Shown here one piece after another: positions 1-9,691 of a stretch of 64,000 nt of DNA. The stretch's first letter is position 1, and every line of letters begins with the position of its first letter. The stretch lies in NCBI GenBank assembly GCA_965261255.1, contig CBDHCQ010000004.1, forward strand, positions 2,046,001 to 2,110,000, read 5' to 3'. Under the pieces are notes generated by a model. The model did no database searches. It was not told the DNA's origin and saw only the letters and a list, made by a program, of their open reading frames with translations. The DNA is from Bin80 sp965261255. Its GTDB lineage: Bacteria > Bacteroidota > Rhodothermia > Rhodothermales > Bin80. The position numbers and the translations under genes are program-made.

Positions 1-1290
1 GAAATCCCCCATGAATTGGGCGATCTCCCGCAATTGCGAGCCCTGTATCTACACCACAATTCGCTCACCGGGGAAATCCCCAGCGAGTTGGGTAATTTGA
101 CTCAGTTGCAGAAATTGTATCTGAATCACAATTCGCTTACTGGGAAAATCCCCAGCGAGATGGGTAAACTCGCGAAATTGCAAAATCTGCAACTGAACGT
201 CAATGCGCTTACCGGGGAAATCCCCCATAAATTGGGCAACCTCTTGCGGTTGCAAGTGCTGAATCTGAAGGACAATTCACTCACCGGGGAGATCCCCCCT
301 GAATTGGGCAATATCCCGCAATTGGAGAGGCTGTCACTGAGTTTCAACTCACTCTCCGGGGAGATTCCCCATGAATTGGGCAACCTGACGGAATTGAACA
401 GGCTGGAGCTGGATTACAATTTGCTCACTGGGGAAATCCCCCGTGAGTTGGGTAACCTTTCGCAATTGCAATTCCTGTTGTTGAGTTTCAATTCACTCTC
501 CGGGGAAATTCCCAGCGACCTGGGCAATCTCTCGCAATTGAGACAGTTGTACCTCACTGGTAACGCCTTTACGGGCAGGCTACCGAGAAGCCTCATGCAG
601 CTGACGAATCTTGAGCTCCTACACTTTGGCGCCCAAGACCTCTGCGCTCCGGGAGATGATGCGTTTCAAGCGTGGCTCAACAATATCCGGAATAAAAGTG
701 GTCCAACCTGCTCTGGAGTCCATTTTATTGATCGCGCGGCGGATCAATCATTTCCGCGTGGGCAGCCCATTGTCCCGGTTGTCTTGCCCGAGGCTATTGG
801 GGCATCACTAATTAATTATACGCTGACACCCATATTACCGACGGGATTAGTTTTTGACCGTGCCAGCCGTACCCTTAGTGGGTCTCCGACGGTGGTCACG
901 CCGGCCACGTCCTATACGTACAAGGCCGCCGATGCGAATGGATCCACGGACAGTCTGTCCTTTAGCATAGAGGTGTATGCTCCGGTCAGTGCTGAGCATG
1001 AATCTTTGCCGGAAGAATTCGCCTTGCAAGGCAACTTTCCTAATCCCTTTCGGCATACTACGCAGCTGCTGATGGATCTTCCTTGGCCCGCCCGGGTGAC
1101 TGTTGAGGTGATAGATGTGGTTGGCCGTCGCGTGCTGACGACGCCTCCGACTGATTTGACAGCTGGATGGCAACGCGCCGTAAATCTCAGCATGGCTTCA
1201 CTGCCCTCGGGACTGTATCTGTACACGGTGCATGCGTCTTTACCGGGTGCCCGCGTTGTACACGCGGGACGCTTCGTGCATGTCCGGTAA
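1..1290 (+). CDS. secreted leucine-rich-repeat protein with C-terminal type IX sorting domain (5' truncated)
   Basis: The reading frame is open from base 1, so the start and any signal peptide lie outside the window. The visible N-terminal half is a run of about eight 24-residue plant-type leucine-rich repeats with the recurring core LTGEIPSELGNL, a fold normally used for protein or ligand binding. It is followed by a short Cys-containing cap, an Ig-like putative domain (about residues 240-325) and a C-terminal sorting module that begins near GNFPNPF and ends in VHVR. That tail is typical of proteins exported by the type IX (Por) system of Bacteroidota/Rhodothermota, so the product is probably surface-attached or released. 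The Ig-like domain plus tail closely resembles that of the WD40 protein at 46799-49204. The binding partner cannot be inferred. Confidence 0.88.
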   Translation, partial: EIPHELGDLPQLRALYLHHNSLTGEIPSELGNLTQLQKLYLNHNSLTGKIPSEMGKLAKLQNLQLNVNALTGEIPHKLGNLLRLQVLNLKDNSLTGEIPPELGNIPQLERLSLSFNSLSGEIPHELGNLTELNRLELDYNLLTGEIPRELGNLSQLQFLLLSFNSLSGEIPSDLGNLSQLRQLYLTGNAFTGRLPRSLMQLTNLELLHFGAQDLCAPGDDAFQAWLNNIRNKSGPTCSGVHFIDRAADQSFPRGQPIVPVVLPEAIGASLINYTLTPILPTGLVFDRASRTLSGSPTVVTPATSYTYKAADANGSTDSLSFSIEVYAPVSAEHESLPEEFALQGNFPNPFRHTTQLLMDLPWPARVTVEVIDVVGRRVLTTPPTDLTAGWQRAVNLSMASLPSGLYLYTVHASLPGARVVHAGRFVHVR

Positions 1291-1726
1291 CGGATCCGAC
1301 CGAATCGGGACTACTTGAAACGGATACCTGGGCACGGCACAGCAAAAGTATACGATTGGCTAGTTTGGAAGATGTCCAAGGAGGGTCCGGTTCTTTGCTC
1401 AGGTCTGTTTTCTGGCTCCTCAATTTTCCGATGACGGCAACTCAGACTCGTCAGTACCACCATACCCAAGATTGGTAACCAAAATTATACGGGAAACCAC
1501 TTGGCTCCAATTATTAAAAATGGTTTTGCCAAAAGCCCAAACCACCAGAGGATTGCTTTGTCAATTATAAGTACAGACACTTTGGGAGCTACACCGCTGT
1601 ATATTCCTTGAGCACACGAAAAGCTCGCCAGGTGCTTCACAGTATCGCAGCACAGGTTTCGAAGCGGATCTGCCCGCAGTGCTGAGGGCACTGGAACATT
1701 AGAAGAAGGGTGCTGTAACGAGGCGC
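1291..1726. other. intergenic, no gene seen
   Basis: This 436-base stretch separates the LRR gene from the efflux gene. Short open frames in it lack recognisable motifs and look like noise. No tRNA, clear terminator hairpin or repeat was found. The promoter of the downstream outer-membrane factor must lie here, but I could not assign its elements. Confidence 0.5.
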
Positions 1727-3265
1727 ATGACCAATTCATTTAACTCCTTTCCCTTACGATCAGGAGATAGAAATCGTGTTAGAGCACAGTTACTCCGGTG
1801 GATGCGCCCCCTTATTATTGTGGGTCTGCTGGTCGCTGTGAGTCTTGCCGGGTGCTCAATGGCACCACGCCTAGAGGACCCGCAGCAGCCACTTCCCGAA
1901 CAATTTGAAGCTGCTGCACTTGCCGATCAGAGTGCCCAGCACTACTGGTGGCATGGTTTTGGAGATCCGTACCTGAACCAGTTAGTGGATTCGGTTATTG
2001 CACGAAATCTAGACCTTCGTGTAGCTGTAGCTCGCGTGGCAGAAGTGCAGAATCAATTTCGTATCGCACGGGCTGAGCAATATCCGACCATGGAATTGTC
2101 AGCACGGCGTGACCAGCAGGACACACCCTCCAACATAGGTATTGGGGGGCAGTTAGGGGATCGCTTCGCTGTGCCGGGAGCACCTGCGTTTCCCGATCGA
2201 TTCGATTATACAACCTACAGCGCCTCGCTGGGGTTTGCGTACGAATTAGACTTTTGGGGGCGAGTACGCGGGACGAAGCAGGCAGCGTTGCAAGAGTTTT
2301 TTGCCACGCAGTCTGACGTACGTACAGTACTTCTAGGAGTCATCGGGGAGGCGGTTGCGACCTATTTCGAGATTGCCGCCCGCCAGCGCACCCTTGAGTT
2401 GACGCAAGAAAGCGTACGTATCCTGGCTGAACGTGCAGAGATCCTTTCTGATCGGTATCAACGAGGGCTGGTCTCCCCCTTGGAATTCCACGCTGCTAAA
2501 CAGGAACTTCATGCCGCAAAAGCAGATCTGCCCGTGCTCGAAAGCCAACTGGATGCAACCCGAGGACGGCTAGCCCTACTTTTGGGACGTTACCGAGTGC
2601 CTATGGATACCTTGCTCGTCCCCGAAAGCGCCTATGTCTACGCGTTAGAGGAAATACCGAGTGGGTTGCCCTCAGACCTACTGCAGGAGCGGCCGGATGT
2701 GCTTGCGGCATTTCAGCGATTAGAAGCTGCTCGTGAACGCATCGGAGCCGCGCGCGCCGTTCAATTTCCCAGTTTTTCACTGACCGGAGCGGCCGGTACG
2801 CAAAGCAGCGTGCTGTCCGATATTGTGCAGACCAGTCAGAACTTCTGGCTTTTTGGTGCTGGTTTGACGGCCCCCATATTCAATGCCGGCAGGATCCGGG
2901 CGAACATCCGGGTGGCTTGGGCCCAGTATGAACAGTTGGCGCTCCAATATGAGAAAACCGTGCTCATGGCATTCCGGGATGTGGAGGGAGCGCTTGTGAA
3001 TTACGGCAAGTTGAAGGAGCGCCACGCGTCTCTTGCAGCTGCACAGGCTTCGGCCCGTGACAGAGTCCAGATTCAAGAGCTTCGCTATCTCAGGGGAACT
3101 GGCGACTATCTGGGCTTTCTGGATGCCCGGCGCAATCTTGTCCTCTCGGAAATCGGGCTAACGGAGTCCCGTCGCGGCTTGGCTGAGGCACGCTTAGCGG
3201 TGCATAGGTCCCTTGGCGGGACCTGGATTCAGGAAGGATCAGAGCTCGATCTTGAAGCACCGTAG
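1727..3265 (+). CDS. RND efflux outer-membrane factor, TolC/NodT-type lipoprotein
   Basis: This is a 512-residue outer-membrane channel lipoprotein of the NodT/OprM family, which forms the exit duct of tripartite efflux pumps. A hydrophobic segment ends in the lipobox SLAGC, so the mature N-terminus should be a lipidated Cys. The early motif WWHGFGDPYLNQLV is characteristic of these factors, and two outer-membrane efflux protein repeats with long helical stretches follow (the second includes LLQERPDVLAAFQRLEAA). An internal ATG at 1802 starts directly before the hydrophobic stretch (MRPLIIVG) and is a plausible true start; the ATG at 1727 would add 25 basic residues. The gene converges with a permease and adaptor on the opposite strand (3556-7914) that probably complete the pump. 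Substrate unknown. Confidence 0.9.
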   Translation: MTNSFNSFPLRSGDRNRVRAQLLRWMRPLIIVGLLVAVSLAGCSMAPRLEDPQQPLPEQFEAAALADQSAQHYWWHGFGDPYLNQLVDSVIARNLDLRVAVARVAEVQNQFRIARAEQYPTMELSARRDQQDTPSNIGIGGQLGDRFAVPGAPAFPDRFDYTTYSASLGFAYELDFWGRVRGTKQAALQEFFATQSDVRTVLLGVIGEAVATYFEIAARQRTLELTQESVRILAERAEILSDRYQRGLVSPLEFHAAKQELHAAKADLPVLESQLDATRGRLALLLGRYRVPMDTLLVPESAYVYALEEIPSGLPSDLLQERPDVLAAFQRLEAARERIGAARAVQFPSFSLTGAAGTQSSVLSDIVQTSQNFWLFGAGLTAPIFNAGRIRANIRVAWAQYEQLALQYEKTVLMAFRDVEGALVNYGKLKERHASLAAAQASARDRVQIQELRYLRGTGDYLGFLDARRNLVLSEIGLTESRRGLAEARLAVHRSLGGTWIQEGSELDLEAP

Positions 3266-3555
3266 ATTGTTGCCCGCGTCACGGCCCAGAAATATTCAGT
3301 GGTCAAGAAACGAGGAAGACTCGTATCCTCCCTTGGGTCGCCCCTCCGTGCTCAGCGCGGCATTCCTTTCTGTCTGGCCAATCATGGCGTAAATTCAGCT
3401 TCGGACACCAGCGTTCTTTCCATGCAACCAGTTGTGCCCAAGTCGTCTTGTCCCGCTGGGATTGTCGACGAAAGACTCGTATGAGGTCGGACTTGAATCC
3501 ATAACCGCAATAGGCCACACCAATTCTGGAATCCAGAGATATTATCTGCGAACTG

Positions 3556-6500
3556 CTAGGCGGGCTGGTCCGCGTGTTCTGGGCGAAGCAAGACATCCAC
3601 ACGATGATGCAGCATCATAAGGGCTGGGACCAACATCATCAGGATGACCGTGGCAAACAGTACGCCAACACCAAGGCTTACCGCCATCGGGATGAGGAAC
3701 TGTGCCTGCGTACTTCGCTCAAGTATTAGGGGAAGAACGCCCAGAAACGTGGTTACAGATGTAAGCAGAATTGGGCGAAAGCGTGCCTTCCCACCTTCCC
3801 AGATGGCTTTTTCCATAGGTACCCCCTCCCGCCTCCTTTGATTGATAAAATGAATTAGCACTAACGAGTCATTAATTACAATCCCACTAAGTGCCACAAT
3901 CCCAAACAGGCTGAGCATGCTCAGGTTCAGTCCCATGATTATATGACCAATCAGAGCACCGATAAATCCAAACGGAATCACGGCCAGAATAATGAATGGC
4001 TGGACATATGAACGAAAAGGAATAGCCAGGAGTGCGTACATCACAAACAATGCGATGATAAATCCTCTTGTCAGTGCGTTCACAGAATCGGCTTGTTGCC
4101 TCTGCTCACCTTCAAAGCTTACACTGAAACCTGGAATATCTGCCTGAATAGCCGGAATGATTTCTGATTCTATGCTACCAATGACCGCCTCCAGTGTGTT
4201 TTGCTCTTCATTCACATCCGCTGTGACGGTTACAACGCGGCGCCGGTCACGCCGATGAATGGCGGACGGGCCAGTGCCAATGCGTGCCTCAGCGACTTCG
4301 CTGAGTGGGATCTCGGCTCCTGCGGGGGTACGAATACGGAGTCGTTGCAGGTCGGCTGGGGTATTGCGTTCATCCTCTGGCAAGCGAACCATCACTCTGA
4401 CATCGTCACGGCCTCTCTGAATCCGCAGAGCTTCGGCACCAAAGAATGCGTTGCGTACTTGCAAGGCCATATCCTCAAAAGTCAGTCCGAGAGGGCGTGA
4501 TTCTGGAAGCAATTCCAATTGAATTTCGCGTTTCCCCCTGTCTTGATCATCGTCAATATTGGAAGTCCCGGCAATATTCGCCAGCTCCTCTCGGAAACGT
4601 GCTGTCGCTTGGTTCAGCTCCTGCGTAGTAGGAGCAGCCAGTTCTGCTCGAATGCTGCTCCCAAGAGAAATCAGTGCGGCCTGGAATACGAGAGAGTTAA
4701 CGCCAGGAATCTCGCCAACCTTTTCACGCCATGCTTCTTCGAATTCAAGTGCAGGGAGCTTTCGTATTTCGGCGTTGACCAATTCAAGGCTGACCTCACC
4801 CAGATGGGATTGGATAATTTTATGTTGATCAGCCGCCATCGGATCCAACGCGAGGGAGGGCTGGTCACCGACCAAGGTCATCGTATTGGTCACGAGAGGC
4901 GGGTGGTTCTCTGGAAGGCTGGCCTGTAATTCGGTAGCCGTTTCATGACCCTTCGCTTCCAGTAGTTCGACAATCTGCTGCGTTCGCTGAGCTGGGGTGC
5001 CCAAAGGCATCTCAATGCGTGCCGTTACGACTTCGCCTTCAATCTCGGGAAGAAAAATGAACTGAACCAATCCACCACGCACGAGTGCGAGTGACAGACC
5101 GATCAGAGCCACCGAACCGATCAACACAAGGAAATAACGCCGCGTGGTGAACCGCAGTACTCGGTCTAACGGACCATGTATGAAGCGTTCCAGGGCCTGC
5201 GTGGTAGCAGACTGCATCCATTCCAAACGCCGCACGATCCTGCCAGGGTTTGCATTCCTCTTCATGTGCGATAGATGCGCCGGCAGGATAAAGAGTGATT
5301 CAATCAGGGAAAACAACAGAACGGTGATGGCAACCGTCGGGATTGATTGCATTAGCTTGCCCATTGACCCCGGTACAAACAGCATTGGCGAGAACGCCGC
5401 AATTGTCGTAAAAACCGCAAAGGTCACAGGCGCACAGAGTTTCGTGGCTCCTTGAACTGCAGCACGCAAGGGAGGTACGCCACGTTCCTGTTCCCTAAAT
5501 ATGTTTTCCCCAATTACGATTGCATCATCAACTACAATTCCAATAGCAACGATGAAAGCAAACAAAGAGGTCATGTCTATGGAAACCCCCAGTAATGCCA
5601 TTACCGTAAACGAGCCGATAAAAGACACTAGGAGACCTAGAGCAGTCCACAATGCCAATTGAATGTTCATAGACAGGACTAACGCCAGCGTAACAAGTAT
5701 AAAACCGACGATTCCATTTTTGATCAGAAGGTCGAGGCGGCTTTTGAGGTAGGCGTGCTCATTGCGCCACGTACTTACAGAAATCCCTTCTGGCACACTC
5801 ATACGGAAGCCTGCTAGGTACTCTTCGGTGGCTTCAGCAATGTCAAGTACGCGCTCATCACCTGTGCGGGAAATCGCCACCAGAACCGCCGGCTGTCCCT
5901 CAAATCGTGCGATGAGATCGTCATCCTGAAACCCATCCGTGACGGTAGCGAGGTCTGCGAGACGGACAGTGGCACCTGCTGGAGTGGCCAGAATGATAAT
6001 TTCCTCAAAATCTCTGGCCGTATAATTCTGGCCCGTGGAACGAACCAAGATTTCCTCACTGCGCGTCTCTAGGCTGCCACCTGGCAGTTCCAAGCTTCCA
6101 CGACGCACGGCAGTTGCCACATCAGAAAGACGTAGCCCATAGGCTGCTAATGCGTTTTCCGAGACCTCAATTGATATTTCATAGTCCCGCACACCTATCA
6201 AACGTACGAAGGAGATTTCGTCAAGTGCTGTCAGTTCATCCTTGACCTGCTCCGCGAGTGCCTTGAGTGAGTGCTCGTCGGCATCTCCGTATATGGCAAT
6301 CTGCAGGACATTCCTGCGATTGGTCAGCTCTCGCACTACCGGCCGGTCTGCCTCAGCCGGAAATGTATTAATACGATCCACATTACTCTTGATGTCGTTG
6401 AGGGCCTTATCAACATCAGCGCCCAACTCTAGGTTTACCGTTACTACGCCGACGTTTTCTGAAGCAACGGAAGAGATCTGATCAATGTCATCCACGCCAT

Positions 6501-6717
6501 CAATCGCTTCCTCGATGCGCCGCACGACTCCGTCCTCCACTTCTTCGGGTGAAGCTCCACGGTAGTCCGTGCGGATTTCGATAGCGTCAAGGCTGGCTTC
6601 CTGAAAGACCTCCTGCGGAATTCTTGACACATTGAGGAGTCCGAGAAAGAGAATCAACAACATCAGCAGATTCGCTGCGACGCTGTTGCTCGCCATGTAG
6701 GTAATAGCTTTCTTCAT
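3556..6717 (-). CDS. RND efflux permease, AcrB/MexB-like inner-membrane transporter
   Basis: This 1,053-residue protein has the normal length and layout of hydrophobe/amphiphile RND proton antiporters: a first transmembrane helix after MKKAITYM, a large periplasmic porter loop, a block of helices, a second porter loop and a second helix block. The conserved helix-4 motif GIVVDDAIVIGEN carries the paired Asp residues used in proton relay, and the repeat-related motif GIVINDSLVLIHFIN is in the second half. It should take substrates from periplasm or membrane and pass them to the outer-membrane factor. The adaptor gene lies 27 bases upstream on the same strand, consistent with an adaptor-permease operon. 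Substrate range cannot be read from the sequence; the lack of heavy-metal CusA motifs favours organic substrates. Confidence 0.93.
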   Translation of the reverse strand: MKKAITYMASNSVAANLLMLLILFLGLLNVSRIPQEVFQEASLDAIEIRTDYRGASPEEVEDGVVRRIEEAIDGVDDIDQISSVASENVGVVTVNLELGADVDKALNDIKSNVDRINTFPAEADRPVVRELTNRRNVLQIAIYGDADEHSLKALAEQVKDELTALDEISFVRLIGVRDYEISIEVSENALAAYGLRLSDVATAVRRGSLELPGGSLETRSEEILVRSTGQNYTARDFEEIIILATPAGATVRLADLATVTDGFQDDDLIARFEGQPAVLVAISRTGDERVLDIAEATEEYLAGFRMSVPEGISVSTWRNEHAYLKSRLDLLIKNGIVGFILVTLALVLSMNIQLALWTALGLLVSFIGSFTVMALLGVSIDMTSLFAFIVAIGIVVDDAIVIGENIFREQERGVPPLRAAVQGATKLCAPVTFAVFTTIAAFSPMLFVPGSMGKLMQSIPTVAITVLLFSLIESLFILPAHLSHMKRNANPGRIVRRLEWMQSATTQALERFIHGPLDRVLRFTTRRYFLVLIGSVALIGLSLALVRGGLVQFIFLPEIEGEVVTARIEMPLGTPAQRTQQIVELLEAKGHETATELQASLPENHPPLVTNTMTLVGDQPSLALDPMAADQHKIIQSHLGEVSLELVNAEIRKLPALEFEEAWREKVGEIPGVNSLVFQAALISLGSSIRAELAAPTTQELNQATARFREELANIAGTSNIDDDQDRGKREIQLELLPESRPLGLTFEDMALQVRNAFFGAEALRIQRGRDDVRVMVRLPEDERNTPADLQRLRIRTPAGAEIPLSEVAEARIGTGPSAIHRRDRRRVVTVTADVNEEQNTLEAVIGSIESEIIPAIQADIPGFSVSFEGEQRQQADSVNALTRGFIIALFVMYALLAIPFRSYVQPFIILAVIPFGFIGALIGHIIMGLNLSMLSLFGIVALSGIVINDSLVLIHFINQRRREGVPMEKAIWEGGKARFRPILLTSVTTFLGVLPLILERSTQAQFLIPMAVSLGVGVLFATVILMMLVPALMMLHHRVDVLLRPEHADQPA

Positions 6718-6744
6718 GTCGGTAAGCTACTTGCTTCTACCTGA

Positions 6745-7914
6745 CTAATTCATTCCGGTCCGTACAAGCATACCATTCGTAACGGCATTCAGCATATTGG
6801 TAACCACTTGGCTCTCGTCCGTGATTCCATTTAGAACATAGAGGGTATCCTCCACTTCCTGAATGATCTCTATGGGTTGCACATACAGGCGGTCCTCACG
6901 GACAACCCAAACCACATCGCCTTCCCTAAGGGATTCACGAGGTAGTGTGTAGTATTGATCAAAGTGCCGGCCTTCCAAGTATGCAGTAACGAATGTTCCT
7001 ACCAGAAGGGGTGGGCGCACATCATTGCCTTCATAAGGTTTCTGTACTCGGACGATCACGTTGAGCGTTCTTGTGGACTCATCCAGAGTCCCTTCCGTGC
7101 GATGAATACTCCCGGTCCATTCATGCTCCCCGTCGGCGTTACGGGAAACAAGTCTGGCATGTGTAGTCCGGGTTCCACCGGCCAGCAAATCACCAAGGAG
7201 CGTAATATCGCGGCCCGCGATGGGAACACTGATCTCAACAATATCCGTCCCATAAAAGGAGGCAATCACGTGCCCTGGTCCCACAAATTGCCCCAAATCT
7301 GCTCCCTTGTTCCGCAGACGTCCGTTATATGGGGCAGTGATATGTGTTCGTTTCAGACGCGCCTCTGCATCACGCAACCGTGCCTGCGCCCCTTGAAGTT
7401 GTGCGACTGCAGCCCTCCAATGCGGCTCCTTGAAGACAAGACTGCCGAGTTCAGTGCTGTCGACCTGTCTCTGTACGCCGGTTCGACTTTCCAAAAGCTC
7501 CCACTCCTCCCTTGAAATCGCCATCTCCTCTTCGGCCCTCAGCAAATCGAATTGTCGCTGTATCACCTCGGCCTGTGCGACGGTGACTGCATTGACATAA
7601 TCGGTGGAATCTATCCTGAGAACCTCTTGGCCTTGACGGAAGGCCCCACCAGTGACAAATTCGTCTGCTACCCAAGTGATTTTGCCTGCAACTTCTGATA
7701 TAAGTGTCACTTCCCGCAGCGGTCGAACCGTTCCATTGCCGCGTATAGTGACACGCCCTTCGTGCGCTGTCGGTGCGACGGTGGTGACAAAAGGATGGAC
7801 TCGTTCCGACGTTGGTTCCGGAGTACCGGAGCGTAATTGCGACAATAAAATGGCCAAAGCTGCGGTGCCTGCAACGATGACACCCACAATAAATATGAGT
7901 TTTCCCCGCTTCAT
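6745..7914 (-). CDS. RND efflux periplasmic adaptor (membrane fusion protein, HlyD family)
   Basis: This 389-residue protein has an N-terminal membrane anchor (KLIFIVGVIVAGTAALAILL) followed by the usual adaptor architecture. A biotinyl-lipoyl-like half-motif appears early (VAGKITWVADEFVTGGAFRQGQEVLRID region), then an alpha-helical hairpin rich in Glu/Arg/Gln, the returning half near ITAPYNGRLRNKGADLGQFV, a beta-barrel domain and a membrane-proximal domain. It bridges the RND permease encoded immediately downstream and the outer-membrane factor at 1727-3265. The start at 7914 is chosen because the ATG precedes a short basic segment (MKRGK) and the hydrophobic anchor. No regulator gene is adjacent on either side. 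Confidence 0.92.
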   Translation of the reverse strand: MKRGKLIFIVGVIVAGTAALAILLSQLRSGTPEPTSERVHPFVTTVAPTAHEGRVTIRGNGTVRPLREVTLISEVAGKITWVADEFVTGGAFRQGQEVLRIDSTDYVNAVTVAQAEVIQRQFDLLRAEEEMAISREEWELLESRTGVQRQVDSTELGSLVFKEPHWRAAVAQLQGAQARLRDAEARLKRTHITAPYNGRLRNKGADLGQFVGPGHVIASFYGTDIVEISVPIAGRDITLLGDLLAGGTRTTHARLVSRNADGEHEWTGSIHRTEGTLDESTRTLNVIVRVQKPYEGNDVRPPLLVGTFVTAYLEGRHFDQYYTLPRESLREGDVVWVVREDRLYVQPIEIIQEVEDTLYVLNGITDESQVVTNMLNAVTNGMLVRTGMN

Positions 7915-8503
7915 GACTGCTATGTATAATCAGACGGTGGCATCGGCAAGAACCTACTGCACTTCCATATCGAAATGCGACACTTCGCGAATCCACATCG
8001 TACCGAGGGAAATATGCGCGGTCACGCGAGCATCAGCCAAGCTAAAAATAGATTCTGTTGGTGTCATTTGTGACATGCCAAAATGTGCTGGGCATCTAGA
8101 AAGTCTAGACCGTTGCCCGTGCTCCGAAGATAGTAAAATTCGTGGATACGGACTTTGTCATCGGCCGAAGACTGACGGCTAAAAGGGAGACGGCAACCAG
8201 ATTTAGCATGCGCCCCCACTACCGCACTCTCGTTCTAATGTTTCTACGGGAAATGTATTTGTGCATCCCTTGGTTATCGCGGGAATGTGAAAGAGGCCGA
8301 CTTTTTAGGGTCGGCGTGAATCAATGTTGAGCATAATTGCTCATGCAAGGATGTACGTCGTGAAGGTGTTATATTCAAGCAATAGAACAGAGATGACTAT
8401 TGTTAGTACCAGCTATGTTAGGGGTTAGAGATGTGAACAGTTGAAATTTGAACTAGGTGGTCGCAGTTTATTGTTACCTTGTTACCTTGGGATGCACAAA
8501 TAA
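7915..8503. other. intergenic, probable divergent promoter region
   Basis: These 589 bases separate two divergently transcribed genes, so promoters for both should be here. An imperfect palindrome, TCTAGA-AAG-TCTAGA-like (about 8094-8109), and a tandem 9-base repeat TTGTTACCT (about 8473-8490) are visible, but neither matches a regulator site I can name. Open frames inside lack codon logic and motifs. Confidence 0.4.
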
Positions 8504-9691
8504 ATGAGAGAGTCCTCTCCCATTCACGTTCCAACTAGCTACCAACTGGGATACGCAAAGGCACAGCGTAAGGACCGGGCCTTGGCGGATCTATATGTTC
8601 GTCATACAACTATTGGTGACCCCGACTTGGATCCGGTAATTCAAGAGTGCTCGTCATCGCTGCCTCCTGATGTTTTTAGCCGATACATACGAGCTGGAAT
8701 TTTACAGAAAGAAGATTTTTTGACGGGAGCCCCCGCCTCATTGCGAGAATTCTTTCACAAGGTAGACAACACCAAGCCACCTTGGCTGAGTTACGAATCT
8801 TTTCGGCCCGCGGGCCGCGCAGTCTATAAGAATGCCAGTCTGGTGCTTGCTGCTTTTGTTGCAGGCGCCCTTGTGGAAGGGTTTACAACCATGATAGCCA
8901 AATCTTTTCGGATCACGGGAAGAGTTGGATCAAAAAATACCAAGCGTCGCCTAGGTTACAACGCCCGGCATATACTTGAGATTTTTTACCCTAGTGGCAT
9001 GGTACGGCAAAACGACGGATGGAAAATGACTATGCGCATCCGCTTTGTCCATGGCAAGGTCCGCTACCTGCTTGATCACTCCGATGAATGGGATACACAA
9101 GCATGGGGGACGCCCTTGAGTGCAGCTCATCTCGGTTTCGCCATTGCAGTGTTTTCAGATCGCCTGTTGCATTTTTGCAAAATGCTAGGTGTGAGATTCA
9201 ACAAGGAAGAGCAAGAAAGCGTCATGGCTGTCTTCCGTTATGTGGGGTACCTATTTGGTATTCCCGATGACATATTGTACGAGACTAGACAGGATGCCAA
9301 GCGGATCTTTAAGATGGGCCTGTTATGTGAACCACCTCCAGACGACGATTCAGCGGCTGTAGCCAATGAACTAGTTCGTGCCGTACCGCGGGTAACTGAT
9401 GTTCAGACTGCAAAAGAAGCGCACGATCAGATGAAATTAGGGTATGCCCTTACACGGATTCTTCTCGGAGCGAAGACGGCAAAGGATTTACAATTCCCGA
9501 GATACAATGGCCTCCTCGCCCTCTTTCTGTTTCGGGGTAGAATAGTGCTTGAGAACATGCTCAAGGACGCACAATTTATCAAGAGAAAGAATTTTACGGA
9601 ATTATTGGGGATATCCTCCTATGATGAACTTATAGGCATCAGTTACAAGTTACCAACCCATGTCAAGGATGCAATGTCACAGGACTGGTAG
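8504..9691 (+). CDS. DUF2236 / MpaB-Lcp-like heme-dependent oxygenase family protein
   Basis: I recognise this 395-residue protein as a member of the DUF2236 family, which includes latex-clearing protein Lcp and the fungal MpaB oxygenase, b-type heme enzymes that cleave C=C bonds. Support comes from the early GDPDLDPVI segment, the central helix block around SFRITGRVGSKNTKRRLGY, and the conserved RIRFVHGKVR at residues 178-187. The His in that motif (about residue 183) corresponds to the axial heme ligand in Lcp; downstream WGTPLSAAHLGFA is also family-like. No signal peptide is evident, so a cytoplasmic location is likely, unlike secreted rubber oxygenases. The gene stands alone. Substrate unknown; polyisoprenoids or unsaturated lipids are only guesses. 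Confidence 0.75.
   Translation: MRESSPIHVPTSYQLGYAKAQRKDRALADLYVRHTTIGDPDLDPVIQECSSSLPPDVFSRYIRAGILQKEDFLTGAPASLREFFHKVDNTKPPWLSYESFRPAGRAVYKNASLVLAAFVAGALVEGFTTMIAKSFRITGRVGSKNTKRRLGYNARHILEIFYPSGMVRQNDGWKMTMRIRFVHGKVRYLLDHSDEWDTQAWGTPLSAAHLGFAIAVFSDRLLHFCKMLGVRFNKEEQESVMAVFRYVGYLFGIPDDILYETRQDAKRIFKMGLLCEPPPDDDSAAVANELVRAVPRVTDVQTAKEAHDQMKLGYALTRILLGAKTAKDLQFPRYNGLLALFLFRGRIVLENMLKDAQFIKRKNFTELLGISSYDELIGISYKLPTHVKDAMSQDW

Noticed and set aside
49..596. Repeated minus-strand open frames and repeat DNA at the left edge, resembling a CRISPR-like periodic array
   Set aside because: The 72-base period is the 24-residue LRR unit; units are diverged throughout and there are no unique spacers between constant repeats.
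6955..7996. Open frames of 176-186 codons on the other strand and frame of the adaptor gene
   Set aside because: They lie within the well-supported adaptor gene, have erratic composition and no family motif.
8142..8330. 62-codon frame between the adaptor and DUF2236 genes
   Set aside because: No ribosome site, no recognised motif and Arg/Cys-rich random-like composition.
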